Of a stretch of DNA of 64,000 nt, positions 8,997-20,666 are shown piece after piece. Position 1 is the stretch's first letter, and each line of letters opens with the position of its first letter. This DNA is from Linepithema humile (Eukaryota; Arthropoda; Insecta; Hymenoptera; Formicidae): positions 15,255,656-15,319,655 of the forward strand of contig NC_090130.1 of NCBI RefSeq assembly GCF_040581485.1. Reading direction: 5' to 3'. The notes below the pieces were generated by a model. It did not search any database. It worked only from the letters and a program-made list of their open reading frames with translations, and was not told the DNA's origin. The position numbers and the translations under genes were made by a program.

Positions 8997-9596
8997 TCAA
9001 TATTCGCATACAAACATTTCCGACATTTCGTCGGCATCGACATAACACATCAATTGTACGATGCCTAAGTACTCGACTTGCGTCTTACATTTTGATAACA
9101 ATTTTTCGAAGCGATCCCGACCATACGTCTGATACAATTGTCGAATATACTTCTCCGGAAGCGGTAGATCGCTCAATAGGTATCTGCTTGCGACGTTCTG
9201 GTTTATGACCTTCCTGGCGAGTTCGACGAGACTCCTCGGCTGTCGCATCGTGGTGATCCTGAAACATTTTACAATACACCTAAATATCTACTCGCTGAAT
9301 ATTTCTCACTTTCTATTTTTAGAGATATTTTTCTCACCTAATTCGCACAGAGTGCAATCTTTAACGTATGGCGCGGGTCCGTCGATGTGGTCGCGCTGCC
9401 ACGGTTGATTGTGATGTTCCTTGCACCGACGGTAACCCTGCACTTCCGGGTCCACTCTTACGTGTTCCGGAAGTTTCTCCCACACTTGGTCCACGAACCG
9501 AGCAAACTTGCTTAATAAAATCACCTTTGGCACAAATTCTAACTCCGCTGCTGTTAAATTGAGAATATCGCGTTCATCCGAGAGTGCGATGAACAT
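8997..9596 (-). pseudogene. Two-block gene remnant with SOCS-box-like second block
   Basis: Block 1 (9596 down to about 9338) starts with an ATG and encodes about 87 residues ending in a Cys/His-containing stretch (RRCKEHHNQPW ... DCTLCEL). A GTGAG donor-like site follows, then 80 bases later a TTTCAG acceptor-like site. Block 2 (9248-8997) encodes PRSLVELARKVI followed by LPLPEKYIRQLY, which resembles the SOCS-box pattern (SLxxLCRxxI ... LPLPxxLxxYL). As written, the donor and acceptor phases do not join the two blocks in frame, so this is a decayed gene or the junction differs. A SOCS box would recruit an elongin/cullin ubiquitin ligase. It could be a Polinton-borne host-interaction gene. 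Low certainty. Confidence 0.4.
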
Positions 9597-9660
9597 TTCG
9601 ACTGTTATACCACTCGTTCTTCGCGGGCCTTATATACCCTTATTGTATAAACATTGCGAT

Positions 9661-9908
9661 GATGCATTCCGACAACATGGCGCTCCACTTTGATGCGCAG
9701 AGAAAAACCAAAGAATCTAAACAGTTCTCGGAATCCTTTAACAATGATACATTCCGACAACATGGCGCTCCACTTTGATGCGCAGAGAAAAATCAAAGGA
9801 TCTAAACAGTTCTCGGAATCCTTTAACAATGATACATTCCGACAACATGGCGCTCCACTTTGATGCGCAGAGAAAAACCAAAGGATCTAAACAGTTCTCG
9901 GAATCCCT
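9661..9908 (+). repeat. 85-bp tandem repeat, about 3 copies
   Basis: ATTCCGACAACATGGCGCTC recurs at 9666, 9751 and 9836 with 85-base period. Each unit ends with AAACAGTTCTCGGAATCC. Copies are nearly identical, differing at single positions, so amplification is recent. Overlapping open frames on both strands are repeat artefacts. Confidence 0.9.
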
Positions 9909-10140
9909 ATCTCTTCCAGGAATCCTTATCTCTCGACGACTCATGTTTGTATTAACAATCCTTATCTTATCTCTTCCGGGAATCCCGGAAATCCCCCACT
10001 TCCAGGAATTATTGTTATCTGATACCCCCCACCACTCCTAAATTACCCCCTCTCCTTCAAAACGATGACGTCATTACCCCCTCCACTGTTATCTGATACC
10101 CCTCTTCCCCTCTTCACCCGCACCCCCCCTCATTGCCCCT
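9909..10140 (+). other. Degenerate repeat tail and C-rich low-complexity DNA
   Basis: Shorter copies of the TCTTCCRGGAATCC phrase continue to about 10010, followed by a C-rich tract with runs such as TACCCCCTC. This tract coincides with the point where the minus-strand companion gene loses its 3' end. Confidence 0.5.
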
Positions 10141-12124
10141 GGGTTAGAACCGGCATAGTATAACTACTTTCATCAAAACGCTCCATAGAAGAAATTGGAA
10201 GTAGACGGCTAAACTTATTTACATTACTATTATTATTTTGCATGAATAGAGTATCTAATTTTATTATAATTTCTTGCTGTTCCCTTCTCGATGCAATTAT
10301 TTCAAATCTTACTTCTTCAATTACTTTAAAAATTTTTGTCAAAACTCCTGAAAAATTATATAAAAGTTATTTATATTAATATAAATAACTAAATTACAGA
10401 AATAATCAGAGTAAAGTACTATTTCTTCTTAAAGAAAACTGTAATAGAATCTCACCTTCTTTAAAATGCTGAATATTGTTTGATTTTTCTGCATTAACTT
10501 CCTTTCTTTGGTTTTTTGCATTTGTATTGCATACTGTAGGACTGTTTATAATTAAAGAATCTCTTGGTAATTCTTTATGTTGATTTGTTTTTGTTATTTC
10601 ACAATCTATAAAAAAAATTTTCTGAATTAAACTGAATAAAAATATCTTTGCTTGATACAGTATATAACTACTTCCCAGACAGCACACATGTCCAAAATAC
10701 ATCCAAAGGATATCCGAAGGATATCCAGAGGACGTCTTGTAGTCCCAAAAACATCCTCTGGACGTCTTTTGGATATGTTGTGCTGTCTGGGTTATAACTA
10801 CTTGATAAAGTATTATAATTTATAACAGTAATAATTAAGCAATTAATTTGGAATAACTATTTAATTAAAATTGTTAGATTTAATAACACCTTTACAATAC
10901 CTTTACTAGAATTGTAAATATAATTTTTTTTTATATAACAAAAATTTGAGAAACAGTAACAATATACATATATAATGTCATAAAGTTCATTTCATTTCAG
11001 AATTATAATAAATATAATAATACAAAGAATAAATTTTTTAGCAAAAAAGTGCTACATTGTAGATAAAAATTAGTTCAAATATCCTTTATATAATATAATA
11101 AATGTCTAAAAATCGAAAAATTATTAAAATGACATTAAATGATCTTTGTTTTATGTTCATATATATTTTTACCTTCATATTCGGGAAAAGGTGGAAGAAC
11201 AGAATGTTTAGTTCGTTTCGTTGAATGCACGTGCTGTTTTTCTAATGCTACATCTTCATCATCGGAATTGCTTTGATATCGAAGTGGTAATTTCTTCTGT
11301 CGTTTCGTTGTACAATATGTTTCTAAATCAGAATCACTGTTGCTCAAGTGAGACGTTTCTTCTGCTTTATATGCTTTTTTTGTAGCATTAGCAAAACTAT
11401 CTATAAAAAAAATTTTTTGATAGATATTATTAAGCAATGTAGACTAAGATCAATATAAATTATATAACTTAACAAAAAGTGCACACACACATTTTATTTG
11501 TGTATAATATTATATTTCATTATAAATGTTATTTAATTAAAAAATTGAATTAGCACTGATAATTATAGGAGGATAATGTTTTTTAAGTTATAAAAAAAAT
11601 TAAGGTTTATACTATTTTTATAAAATCAATAGCAATTAAACATTGAATTTGTGTTCAAAAAATAAAACTATATACTACTGATATCCAATATTTATTCGAA
11701 GTTATAAAAATCACATAAAATATAATTCTGTACTATAATTTTCTACAAAAAGTTCATCACATAATATTTTCATTTGAACTTAATTTTAAAATAAAATATT
11801 TCATTTTTAAATTATTTCATTGTCATATAACTTTTATTTATTTTTATCTATCCTGTATCATAAGAATAGAATAATAGAACATTTTAATATAAAAACAAAT
11901 ATGATAGTAATATAAAAATATATACCTGTATGTCCCAATACTTTTATATTAACAGAGCTCCAATTATCATTGGGTACAGTATTGTTTTTCAAGTATTTTC
12001 TTAGGATTGATGGAGTTATATCTTTAGGCCATAATGCTGTTTTATTATTAGATGATATCCAGGAAGAAAGGATAATTTCGACAGTGTTCTCTTCTATAAA
12101 TTCGACTATAGAATATTTTTTCAT
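10130..12124 (-). pseudogene. Multi-exon companion protein of a tnp2-type transposon (DUF4806-like), 3' truncated
   Basis: Four exons can be placed, all joined in phase 1 by GT-AG introns: 12124-11926, 11400-11173, 10605-10456, and from 10348 downwards. Exon 1 begins MKKYSIVEFIEENTVEII and has a W-rich middle; exon 2 carries KAYKAEETSHLSNSDSD; exon 4 has a helical segment (EIIASRREQQEIIIKLD) and then KFSRLLPISSMERFDE, which resembles the start of the DUF4806-type C-terminal domain of insect transposon companions. After this the frame runs into unrelated residues and stops at 10130, so the C-terminus seems lost at the C-rich junction. The gene lies 226 bases downstream of, and in the same direction as, the transposase. 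Function unknown, possibly DNA binding. Confidence 0.6.
10674..10792 (+). mobile_element. 119-bp palindromic MITE in an intron, 11-bp target duplication
   Basis: CCCAGACAGCACA at the left end is mirrored by TGTGCTGTCTGGG at the right end, with ATCC/GGAT-rich inner pairing. TATAACTACTT flanks it on both sides (10663-10673 and 10793-10803). The long duplication suggests a Mutator-like mover, by family knowledge (8-11 bp). It lies in the intron between companion-gene exons 2 and 3. Confidence 0.75.
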
Positions 12125-12350
12125 CTGTATTTAAATATTTACATATGACATTTGTTGATCATCTCACAATTATAACAAATAATAACAAAATTTATGCTAT
12201 AATATTTATACTTATAATATAAATGCTTGTGAATATCTTTTTATGTATGTATGTTAGACACAATATAATTAAAAAGAACAAAAATAATGCATAATATGTT
12301 TTATTAGAAAAAAAAAATTTATTGAAAAAAGATAAAAAGAGACGCAAATG

Positions 12351-14501
12351 TTAATTGTATTTAGTAACTGTGTGTAGAAGAGGATATCCAATATATGAAA
12401 TATTATCTTCAAACACAATGCATTTGGCTTCTATTTCTGCAAAATTAACTATTTTAAATGACTCTTCCAGATTATACATTCTATATATTTTTAACTTCTG
12501 AGATTCACAAGGATAAGTAAAATAATTACTGTATTTTCTAAATTGCTTACAAATAAAATCAATACACATAAAATCAATACACTGTGTTTTTTGTGAATTC
12601 TTAAGAACAATATTAAAAATTTGTACAATCTTTCCATTTTTTAACAACGCATAACGATCAGATCTATGACAAGTCGCAAAATGATATTTATTAATAATTA
12701 TCTCTTTATACTGACTTACAGAGCTTTCCATGCCAGCAATAAGTGGTCCACATTTATGTTGATGTTTTAATTTACAATTAAAAATATATTCTTCAGAAAT
12801 AAAATTCTGATTTTCAGAAAGTCGTCGTGATAATTGTGATAGTGGTTGTTTTCCACCTCGAAGAGATCTTTTTATTTTGCCAAGCAAATTTTCAAAATCA
12901 AACGAACTTATATCATCTAATGGCTTTTTAAAATTTTTAACGTCGTCAGCAATATGAACAAGATTATGCACATTGTAAATTTTAGAACTTGGTCCAAAAT
13001 ATTCATCAAAAGTCTTAACAAATTCTATCAGTAAAGTCTGTGCATAATTGCATAATTGAACCGCTAATGTAGGATGTGAAAGAATAAATATTGCTGTATG
13101 AAAAGTCTTAAAATGGTCGATATGATTATTTGGAATAATTCCATTGAAAACAAAAAGTCCAGTGTACAAGACAAATTGGCGTAGTTCAGTAGCTTTCCAC
13201 TTTCTTATTTTATTTAAATTTCGAGGTTTTCGTGAAAAATCTATAGGAATGTATTCGTGTAACGATTCTAATCTTTGAGATAAGCAATTAATTCTCCTTG
13301 TATCTAATTTAGAAAAATAATTATTTCCTTGCACCATTTCAAAAAGTATTTTTTTCATAACGCCTAAATGAACTAGATGCATTGAATCTAATATGAAATT
13401 TGTAACCATTGGAAAATTAATTTCTGTTAAGGGGAATATACCATTATGATGCCCCAATTGTGTTTGTAGCAAAAAAATCTCATCTGTTCTTGATTCAGCA
13501 TCGATTTTATTGAATATTGTTGCACCAAATGGATGTGTCCCTTTTTGTGTGCACCTTTCACAACCATAAAAGCCATTATGTCCTTTAATTACTTTAATGA
13601 ACGCTCTAGCAGGTGCATCACAAATAAAGGCTAAAACCGTTACTGAATATAATTTTGTATCGATAACTAAGCCATTATCACAAAGATTTTTGTACTCTTG
13701 TATAAAATCTTTCATATATTCATGTACATCTGGAGGTTTAGACTGGCCGCAGTATACAGCAACAATAAAAGGGTCAAGTTTACATAATGTTTGATCTATT
13801 TTGCAAAGTATCGGCCAAAATTGAATTGAAGAACTATTGGCTAATGGCAGCCCATCAATGTTAACAAATAACTTTATTTCTTGTAGTGATTTCAATAAGG
13901 GTACTTTTAAAAATAAAATATGTAAGTTATTGGCAATCCCAAAATAATAATATTTTCCACTACACATATCAAGAACAGATGTATTTCTTGATGTTTTTAA
14001 TAAAGTCCTAGCATCAGAAAATGCAATAAGATTGTACTTTTTTAATGTACGTAAAAGAGAATTCAAAGCGATGTGAGAGATTCTATATTTGAGAGCCCAC
14101 TGGGCAAGATTACTTGCTAAGTTAGGATTAATATCTTCTGTAGAATTTGTTAAGACATTACAATTATGACTAACAGAAAATTCTGCAGCATTCTCATTAG
14201 AACTTTCTTCATTATTATCATTTTCAAATAAATAAAACTCAATAGAAGAAACTGATGAGTTGTCAGATTCATTATCAGTGCAACTAGAATTGATACTTTT
14301 AATCTCATCTGTTGTCAACCAAAGAGATTCATTTTCGTTAAATTGCTGACAATGCTCTATCAAGTCGGAATGAATAGATTTTTTAGAATTTGATCTGATG
14401 GATTCTTCGATACTATTTGTTTCATTCTCTGTTTCAAGCATTGAAAAATGTTTCTTAACTCTATCATTAATTAATTTCCATTTTTTGCGTCTCTTTGACA
14501 T
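12351..14501 (-). CDS. tnp2-like (CMC superfamily) transposase
   Basis: 716 aa from ATG 14501. The frame extends further upstream to 14606, but that part runs through a TA microsatellite into the neighbouring Tc1 inverted repeat, so the downstream Met (MSKRRKKWKLIND) is chosen. Residues about 130-200 carry LAQWALKYRISHIALNSLL and DARTLLKTSR. A zinc-binding-like GCERCTQKG follows, with Asp-rich VTNFILDSMHLVHLGV later. This layout matches the insect members of the Transposase_21/tnp2 group often annotated beside DUF4806 proteins. No stops or frameshifts are visible. I could not identify its terminal repeats; the upstream side is cut by a Tc1 insertion and a (TA)n tract. Confidence 0.6.
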   Translation of the reverse strand: MSKRRKKWKLINDRVKKHFSMLETENETNSIEESIRSNSKKSIHSDLIEHCQQFNENESLWLTTDEIKSINSSCTDNESDNSSVSSIEFYLFENDNNEESSNENAAEFSVSHNCNVLTNSTEDINPNLASNLAQWALKYRISHIALNSLLRTLKKYNLIAFSDARTLLKTSRNTSVLDMCSGKYYYFGIANNLHILFLKVPLLKSLQEIKLFVNIDGLPLANSSSIQFWPILCKIDQTLCKLDPFIVAVYCGQSKPPDVHEYMKDFIQEYKNLCDNGLVIDTKLYSVTVLAFICDAPARAFIKVIKGHNGFYGCERCTQKGTHPFGATIFNKIDAESRTDEIFLLQTQLGHHNGIFPLTEINFPMVTNFILDSMHLVHLGVMKKILFEMVQGNNYFSKLDTRRINCLSQRLESLHEYIPIDFSRKPRNLNKIRKWKATELRQFVLYTGLFVFNGIIPNNHIDHFKTFHTAIFILSHPTLAVQLCNYAQTLLIEFVKTFDEYFGPSSKIYNVHNLVHIADDVKNFKKPLDDISSFDFENLLGKIKRSLRGGKQPLSQLSRRLSENQNFISEEYIFNCKLKHQHKCGPLIAGMESSVSQYKEIIINKYHFATCHRSDRYALLKNGKIVQIFNIVLKNSQKTQCIDFMCIDFICKQFRKYSNYFTYPCESQKLKIYRMYNLEESFKIVNFAEIEAKCIVFEDNISYIGYPLLHTVTKYN

Positions 14502-14554
14502 TGTAATTAAACTGTACGTATGTTTATAAAAAAAAATATATATATATATATATA

Positions 14555-16430
14555 CACTCACCCGAAAAAAAAGCGGTACACTGAAAATGTGGGAAAAATT
14601 CATCAAATTTCAACTGACGATAACTTCGTAAATAATAAAGATAGAAAGTTCTATAAAATATGGAAATGAAGCTAAAAATCTCTACTTTAAGAATCAATTT
14701 ATTTCAATGTTGCAAAATAAATTTATTGAAAATGGCGGATGACAAAGCGCGAGCATGCAAAATTGAAAAATAATGGTTCGAGTTTGCGACGGTGCACGGT
14801 ATAAACAAAAAATTGTAGCTTATTGGGATCAAAAGCGTACGAAAGTACAGAGTCTCCTCTTTAAAATGCTTTTTTATGCATCTCGATACGATGATTTTTC
14901 GCCGAGAGATTCGCATTTGAAGAAAAAGGCAGATTCTTACTTCAAATGCGAATCTCTCAGCGAAAAATCATCGTATCAAGATGCATAAAAAAGCATTTTA
15001 AAGAGGAGACTCTGTACTTTCGTACGCTTTTGATCCCAATAAGCTACAATTTTTTGTTTATACCGTGCACCGTCGCAAACTCGAACCATTATTTTTCAAT
15101 TTCGCATGCTTTTGCTTTGTCATCCGCCATTTTGGAGAAAATTGTTGCACATTATTGCGTTATGAATTTTCGAACACTAGACATCCAAACTTTTAAAATG
15201 GTTTTTAAAAAATCCTGCTAGCTGTATTACGTGCCGAGATATTCAATTTTGAACCAGACCGAATTGCAAGAATAAGAATTCCGTGGTCATCAGCTCCGCG
15301 GTATTTTAAAACTCCAAACTCTTCTTACGGTTGTAAGTGTCAATTCTGCTTTTAGCGTTACCCAGGATCAACGGCGTGGACGTGGCAGAAATCTGATCCC
15401 GTGTGTGTGTGTGTGTGCGTGCACCACTGGGATAAGGACCTCATGGCTCGTCAGGTCCACGATATTTAACGACTCCAAACCCTCCCGGTGGTGCGTGTAC
15501 AATTGCGTGTGCGCGCGCGTATATTAATAATGGGTATGACCTCCTCGTGCGCGTATTACCTGATTCATGCGACGAGGTATACTCCTTATTAATGTTCTAA
15601 TTTCAGACTGCGTAATGTCATTCCACTCTATTTCAAGAACTCTTCGAAGTTCTGGCAATGACTGAGGAGCAGGTATATGATTTCGTACTTTTCTGTTAAT
15701 ATTGTCCCATAGGTGTTCAATGGTATTTAAATCTGGACTCATTGCTGGCCATTCGAGTCGATTTATGCCAACTTCATCGCAGAAATCAAGCACTTTTCTC
15801 GCAATGTGCGGTCGAGCATAAACAAAAAGTCAGGGCGGAGAAATCACAAAAGATCTGCAGACATCTCCTTCGGATGCAAAACAATTGATTGAAAAATAAT
15901 GGTTCGAGTTTGCGACGGTGCACGGTATAAACAAAAAATTGTAGCTTATTGGGATCAAAAGCGTACGAAAGTACAGAGTTTCCTCTTTAAAATGCTTTTT
16001 TATGCATCTCGATACGATGATTTTTCGCTGAGAGATTCGCATTTGAAGTAAGAATCTGCCTTTTTCTTCAAATGCGAATCTCTCGGCGAAAAATCATCGT
16101 ATCGAGATGCATAAAAAAGCATTTTAAAGAGGAGACTCTGTACTTTCGTACGCTTTTGATCCCAATAAGCTACAATTTTTTGTTTATACCGTGCACCGTC
16201 GCAAACTCGAACCATTATTTTTCAATTTTGCATGCTCGCGCTTTGTCATCCGCCATTTTCAATAAATTTATTTTGCAACATTGAAATAAATTGATTCTTA
16301 AAGTAGAGATTTTTAGCTTCATTTCCATATTTTATAGAACTTTCTATCTTTATTATTTACGAAGTTATCGTCAGTTGAAATTTGATGAATTTTTCCCACA
16401 TTTTCAGTGTACCGCTTTTTTTTCGGGTGA

Positions 16431-16433
<3 letters not shown>
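14555..16433 (+). mobile_element. Tc1/mariner element with long, internally folded terminal repeats
   Basis: CACTCACCCG at 14555 is mirrored by CGGGTGAGTG ending at 16433, flanked by TA on both sides (14553-14554 and 16434-16435). The outer arms (14555 to about 14938 and about 16045 to 16433) are inverted copies. In addition each arm is itself followed by a reversed copy (about 14940-15160 and about 15890-16045), so each end can fold on itself. The interior keeps only the C-terminal part of a transposase. It is a decayed, non-autonomous copy. Confidence 0.85.
15524..15793 (-). pseudogene. Tc1-type transposase, C-terminal fragment
   Basis: About 89 codons with WPAMSPDLNTIEHLWD, the Tc1 DDE motif region that contains the third catalytic Glu (N-IEHLW). 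The rest of the catalytic domain is absent: sequence upstream, towards 15830, runs straight into the inverted repeat. It is not functional alone. Confidence 0.85.

Positions 16434-16481
<48 letters not shown>
16434..16481 (+). repeat. (TA)n microsatellite
   Basis: Uninterrupted TA dinucleotides at the right flank of the Tc1 element. A similar short TA tract lies on its left flank (14533-14554), as expected for insertion into a TA repeat. Confidence 0.9.
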
Positions 16482-16482
<1 letters not shown>

Positions 16483-16577
16483 ATGTCATATGTTAGTCTA
16501 ATTAAACTACGTTATACTATATGTGTAAGCGCTAACATGCGTTGCGTCATTTAGTGTATTTTACGGTGTATAATATC

Positions 16578-19500
16578 CATCGACATATAGAATGGACTGA
16601 GCATCGCGATGGGTAAGCGCGCGCCTGCTTTAGAGTGAGAGGTACTACATCTGAGGCCTATGTTTGTCTCTCTTGCAAGCTTCTGATTTGTTATTTCGTC
16701 CCCCTCCAGAATTCTAGCAGTAACATAGCATTAAATTTGACACCTCACCTTTGCCTACTCGCTTTGGAATAACGTGAAACGTTTATCTTTATCTTTAAAA
16801 ATTAAAAAATGGTTTTAAGGTGTTTTGTGTGCAAAATTACGTATGATAAAAATAAAAAGGATATACAGATGCATAAGTAAGTATATTAAAAGTATTTTTT
16901 ATAGGACATTATTGTAACACATTCTTTAAACATATTGTTTTAAAGCTGTATATAATTATATTATATACGTAACTTGCATAGTTTTGTTAAATATATATTA
17001 AAATTATATATTATATAATAAATTAAGATATGTAATAGTATGTAATAAAAATTGTGTAAAGTAAAATTATAAAAAGTTAGGTTAGATTATGCGTTTTACA
17101 AATAAGAGATATTTAGAACATTATTTTAAATATTTTGTAATATAATAATAATTGAATTATACAATATAAAGTAATACATTATCATTATTTTCAGAGTTCC
17201 AGAAAAAGAACACATAAAAAAATTATGGTTATCTGCATTAAACATCAAGCAGATCAGTTCAAATGCAAGAGTATGTTCAAAACATTTTAATGAACAGGAT
17301 TTCACAAAAAGTATTGTTGGAGAAAGAAAATATATCAAATCTGATGCAGTCCCATCTATAAATTTACAGAAAAATGGAGAAACCACTGATCGTAGCAACT
17401 CTGAGAGCATAGAAGAGAGCATAGAAAGTACACAATACTGCAACAAGAAACATACATGTTTGAAAAGGTAATTTACAAACAAAATATTGAATAATTACTG
17501 TTGATAAGTGTTATTATTTTTATGCTTAAGATCCTTAGCAATGAAACAGGCAACTGAAGATGAAGTAGTGCTTCGAAAAAATATTAGAACATTTCGTGAT
17601 ATAGACGTCAAACAGATTTCACAATCACCGTTTGAAGCAGAAACCTGCTTGGAAGCACTCATTGAAGAACTGCATGAAAAACGGAAGGAGATAAAACGAT
17701 TTAGAGATAAAGTCAGAAAACTACAGAAAACAGTTAAAGATTTACGCTCACTGATGAAGACTTTAAAAGATAATAATTTAATAACAAGCACAGCTAGAGA
17801 TATATTACAAGTAAGTAATTAGTTTCAATGTAAATAATACATTCTACAATGTATGTTAACAATAATGGCGATATATATATGGTATGTATGTATGTAGAAT
17901 GTATTGTTTACATTGCTCTCATTATTGCAAATATTTCTAGCAAAAATACCCACTGCGAAGAGTTATTTTGTCGTGATCATTGTAAATTATTAATACGTAT
18001 CAAAATTATTTATTCTTTTCCAGTCAACAGAATCTCCTGCACTTGTAGCATTAGTACAAAAAGTACTTTCACACAAGCATAAATTTAATGCTTTTCCTCC
18101 AGAATTGAAAACTTTTGCAGCCACATTACACTTTTACTCTCCTAAAGCCTATGACTTCGTCCGGAGATCATTTATAAATATTTTACCACATCCTTTCACA
18201 ATCCGTAAATGGTACTATTCTATCGATGGATCCCCCGGAATTTCACAACCTGCATTAGATTGTTTAACAAAAAAAGCACGCGAAGCTATTGAAAAGAATC
18301 ACACTATTCTTTGCGGTTTACAAATTGATGATACGTCTATAAAAAAACAGATTGACTTTAATGGAAAAGAATACATAGGTTTCATTAATTTTGGGACAAA
18401 ACTAGATAGTGATGAATTGCCTTTAGCTAAAGAAGTGGTTGTTATTATGGCAGTAGCTATTAACGAACATTGGAAAATACCAGTTGCGTATTATTTCATC
18501 GATGCATTGACTGCAAGGGATCGTGCTAATATTATTACAAACGTTTTAAAAAGTATTCATGAAACAGGTATTGACATAATTTCATTAACTTTTGACGATC
18601 CACAATATAATTTTACTATGGCAAATATATTAGGTGCACAATTACAAGTTGATAAAGAATTGCAAGTATTCTTTCTGCATCCAATTACTAAAAAACGAAT
18701 ATATATCATATTAGATGCATGTCATATGATTAAATTAGTTGGAAACTGTTTTGCTGAATATAAAGTTCTTCAAAATAAGAATAACAAAGAGATACGATAT
18801 GACTTTGTACAAAAATTGATACGCATACAAGAAAAGTATGGATTACATGTAAATACTAAAGTTAGACTTCGACACTTAAATTGGTACAACGAAAAAATGA
18901 AAGTTTGTCTCGCGGTTCAAGTTTTAAGCAGTAGTGTGTCAAAAGGTATGCAGTATCTCCGAGAATCTATTAAACTCCCGGAATTCGCAAATAGTAAGGC
19001 AACAGAAAAATTTTGCTTAATGTTTAATGATATTTTTGATGTCTTAAATTCTCGAAATAAGTTTTGTATTACTCCATCTAGACAACCTATTACTACGAAA
19101 AATTTAACAGAAATCACACAAAAAATTAATTGTTTCATAGATTATATATCTTCTTTAAAATATCAAGGAGTTTCAATTTTACATTCAAAACGCAAAACTG
19201 GATTTTTTGGGTTAATTATTACTTTAAATAGTATTGTAGGAATATTTAAAAATTGGATACAAGAAAACAGTAATATGTCGTATTTTTTAACATATAAGTT
19301 ATCCCAGGACCACTTGGAATTATTTTTTTCTGCAGTACGAAATCATTGTGGTCATAATAACAACCCTACTTGTACGCAATTCATGGCTGTCTTTAAAAAA
19401 TTGCTAACGCATGCACAAGTTAGCGGTTCAAAATATGCAAATAGCGTTGCTTTAGACGATACTATCTTTTTAAATATTACTTCCACTAATATACATAAAG

Positions 19501-20658
19501 ATAATATTGATAATATTTGTATAACTGAAGAAAATGACATTAATATTTTGAATAATAATATAAATTATGACCACAGTTATAATATTCATGCTCTATTTGA
19601 GGTAATAAATAAAGATTATATTAATAATGTACTTGGCTATATTGCAGGATTTATAGTACGTAAAATATCAAAAGATTTATCATGCAATGTCTGTTTGACT
19701 CTTTTACACAGTGACACAACGTTTTCAAAATTACAGCATTTAAAATCAAGAGGTGGTTTAATTAATGTATCTGCTGATGTATAATATTATTGTGTAAAAT
19801 AGGTGAAATTACTTTTAGGGAAAATAATATTTTTTTTCAACATAAAAATCTTTTACAGTTTCTTTTAATGAAAAGTTTACGCAAAGTAACGAGTAATGTT
19901 TTTTATCATAAGGACCACTATTTTGAACAAAATTATTTAAACGATCATAGATATCAATTAATAAAATTAATTTTTGTTAATTTTTTTAAAATAAGATTAA
20001 ATCACGCAGCAAAGACAAAATCTGCAGTCATAAATAGAATAAGACATAAGTTAACAAAAACAATTTTATTTATGCATCAATAAATATAAGATAGATATAG
20101 AAATACATGATATAAGAAATATAAGAAATACATGTAACTATAAATATTATATAATAAAATTTTGTTTTATACATATAATTATAACAATATCCTGTAAGTG
20201 GCATATATCATATTATATTTTATAATAATGTGTAGTATTGTAATTTTTTATAAATGTAAATAAATAAAATTTTCTATATATCAACAATATAATTTTTTTA
20301 TTATTTATAACATTAGTATAGTGTGTAGATAATAATAATATTTATAATAAAATTTGTAAACATATATCTATTTATAAAACTTTATAATTAATAAAATATT
20401 AATATAAATATAATATAAATTAAAGCAAATTTATTGTTTATTCATAAATATATTAAATATATTAAAACAAATTTTAAAATAAATTCTAAAAAAATCTATT
20501 GACTACACATTTCATAGAAAAATGCGCATGGTCCGCAATTTTATTTGGACGGCCCTGCAAAAAGAGAGACAAACATAGGCCTCAGATGTAGTACCTCTCA
20601 CTCTAAAGCAGGCGCGCGCTTACCCATCGCGATGCTCAGTCCATTCTATATGTCGATG
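16578..20658 (+). mobile_element. P-type transposon, near complete, 97-bp perfect TIRs and 8-bp TSD
   Basis: The left end (16578-16674) and right end (20562-20658) are perfect reverse complements over 97 bases, starting CATCGACATATAG. ATAATATC flanks both ends (16570-16577, 20659-20666), matching the 8-bp duplication of P elements. The interior carries one spliced THAP-type transposase gene on +. The TIRs are longer than the 31 bp of the Drosophila P element. Perfect TIRs argue for a young insertion. AT-rich non-coding sequence fills 20084-20561. Confidence 0.93.
16809..20083 (+). pseudogene. THAP-domain P-element-type transposase, spliced, frameshifted near its 3' end
   Basis: Exons that join in phase by GT-AG introns: 16809-16876, 17195-17467, 17531-17810, 18024-19781. 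Exons 1-2 encode a THAP zinc finger: CFVCK ... H, then W, CSKHF, DF and AVPSI. Exon 3 is a coiled coil (LIEELHEKRKEIKRFRDKVR). Exon 4 holds the RNase H-like catalytic core, with candidate acidic residues in LQIDDTS, TFDDPQ and SQDHLELFF, and ends in RGGLINVSADV. The stop at 19782-19784 follows at once, but THAP9/P-like coding resumes in another frame (19790-20083), consistent with a 2-base TA gain near 19781. The last 97 residues are therefore out of frame. About 793 aa precede the break. Confidence 0.85.
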
Positions 20659-20666
20659 ATAATATC

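Noticed and set aside
14773..16284. Four mutually related 70-codon frames
   Set aside because: They are generated by the four inverted segments of the Tc1 ends.
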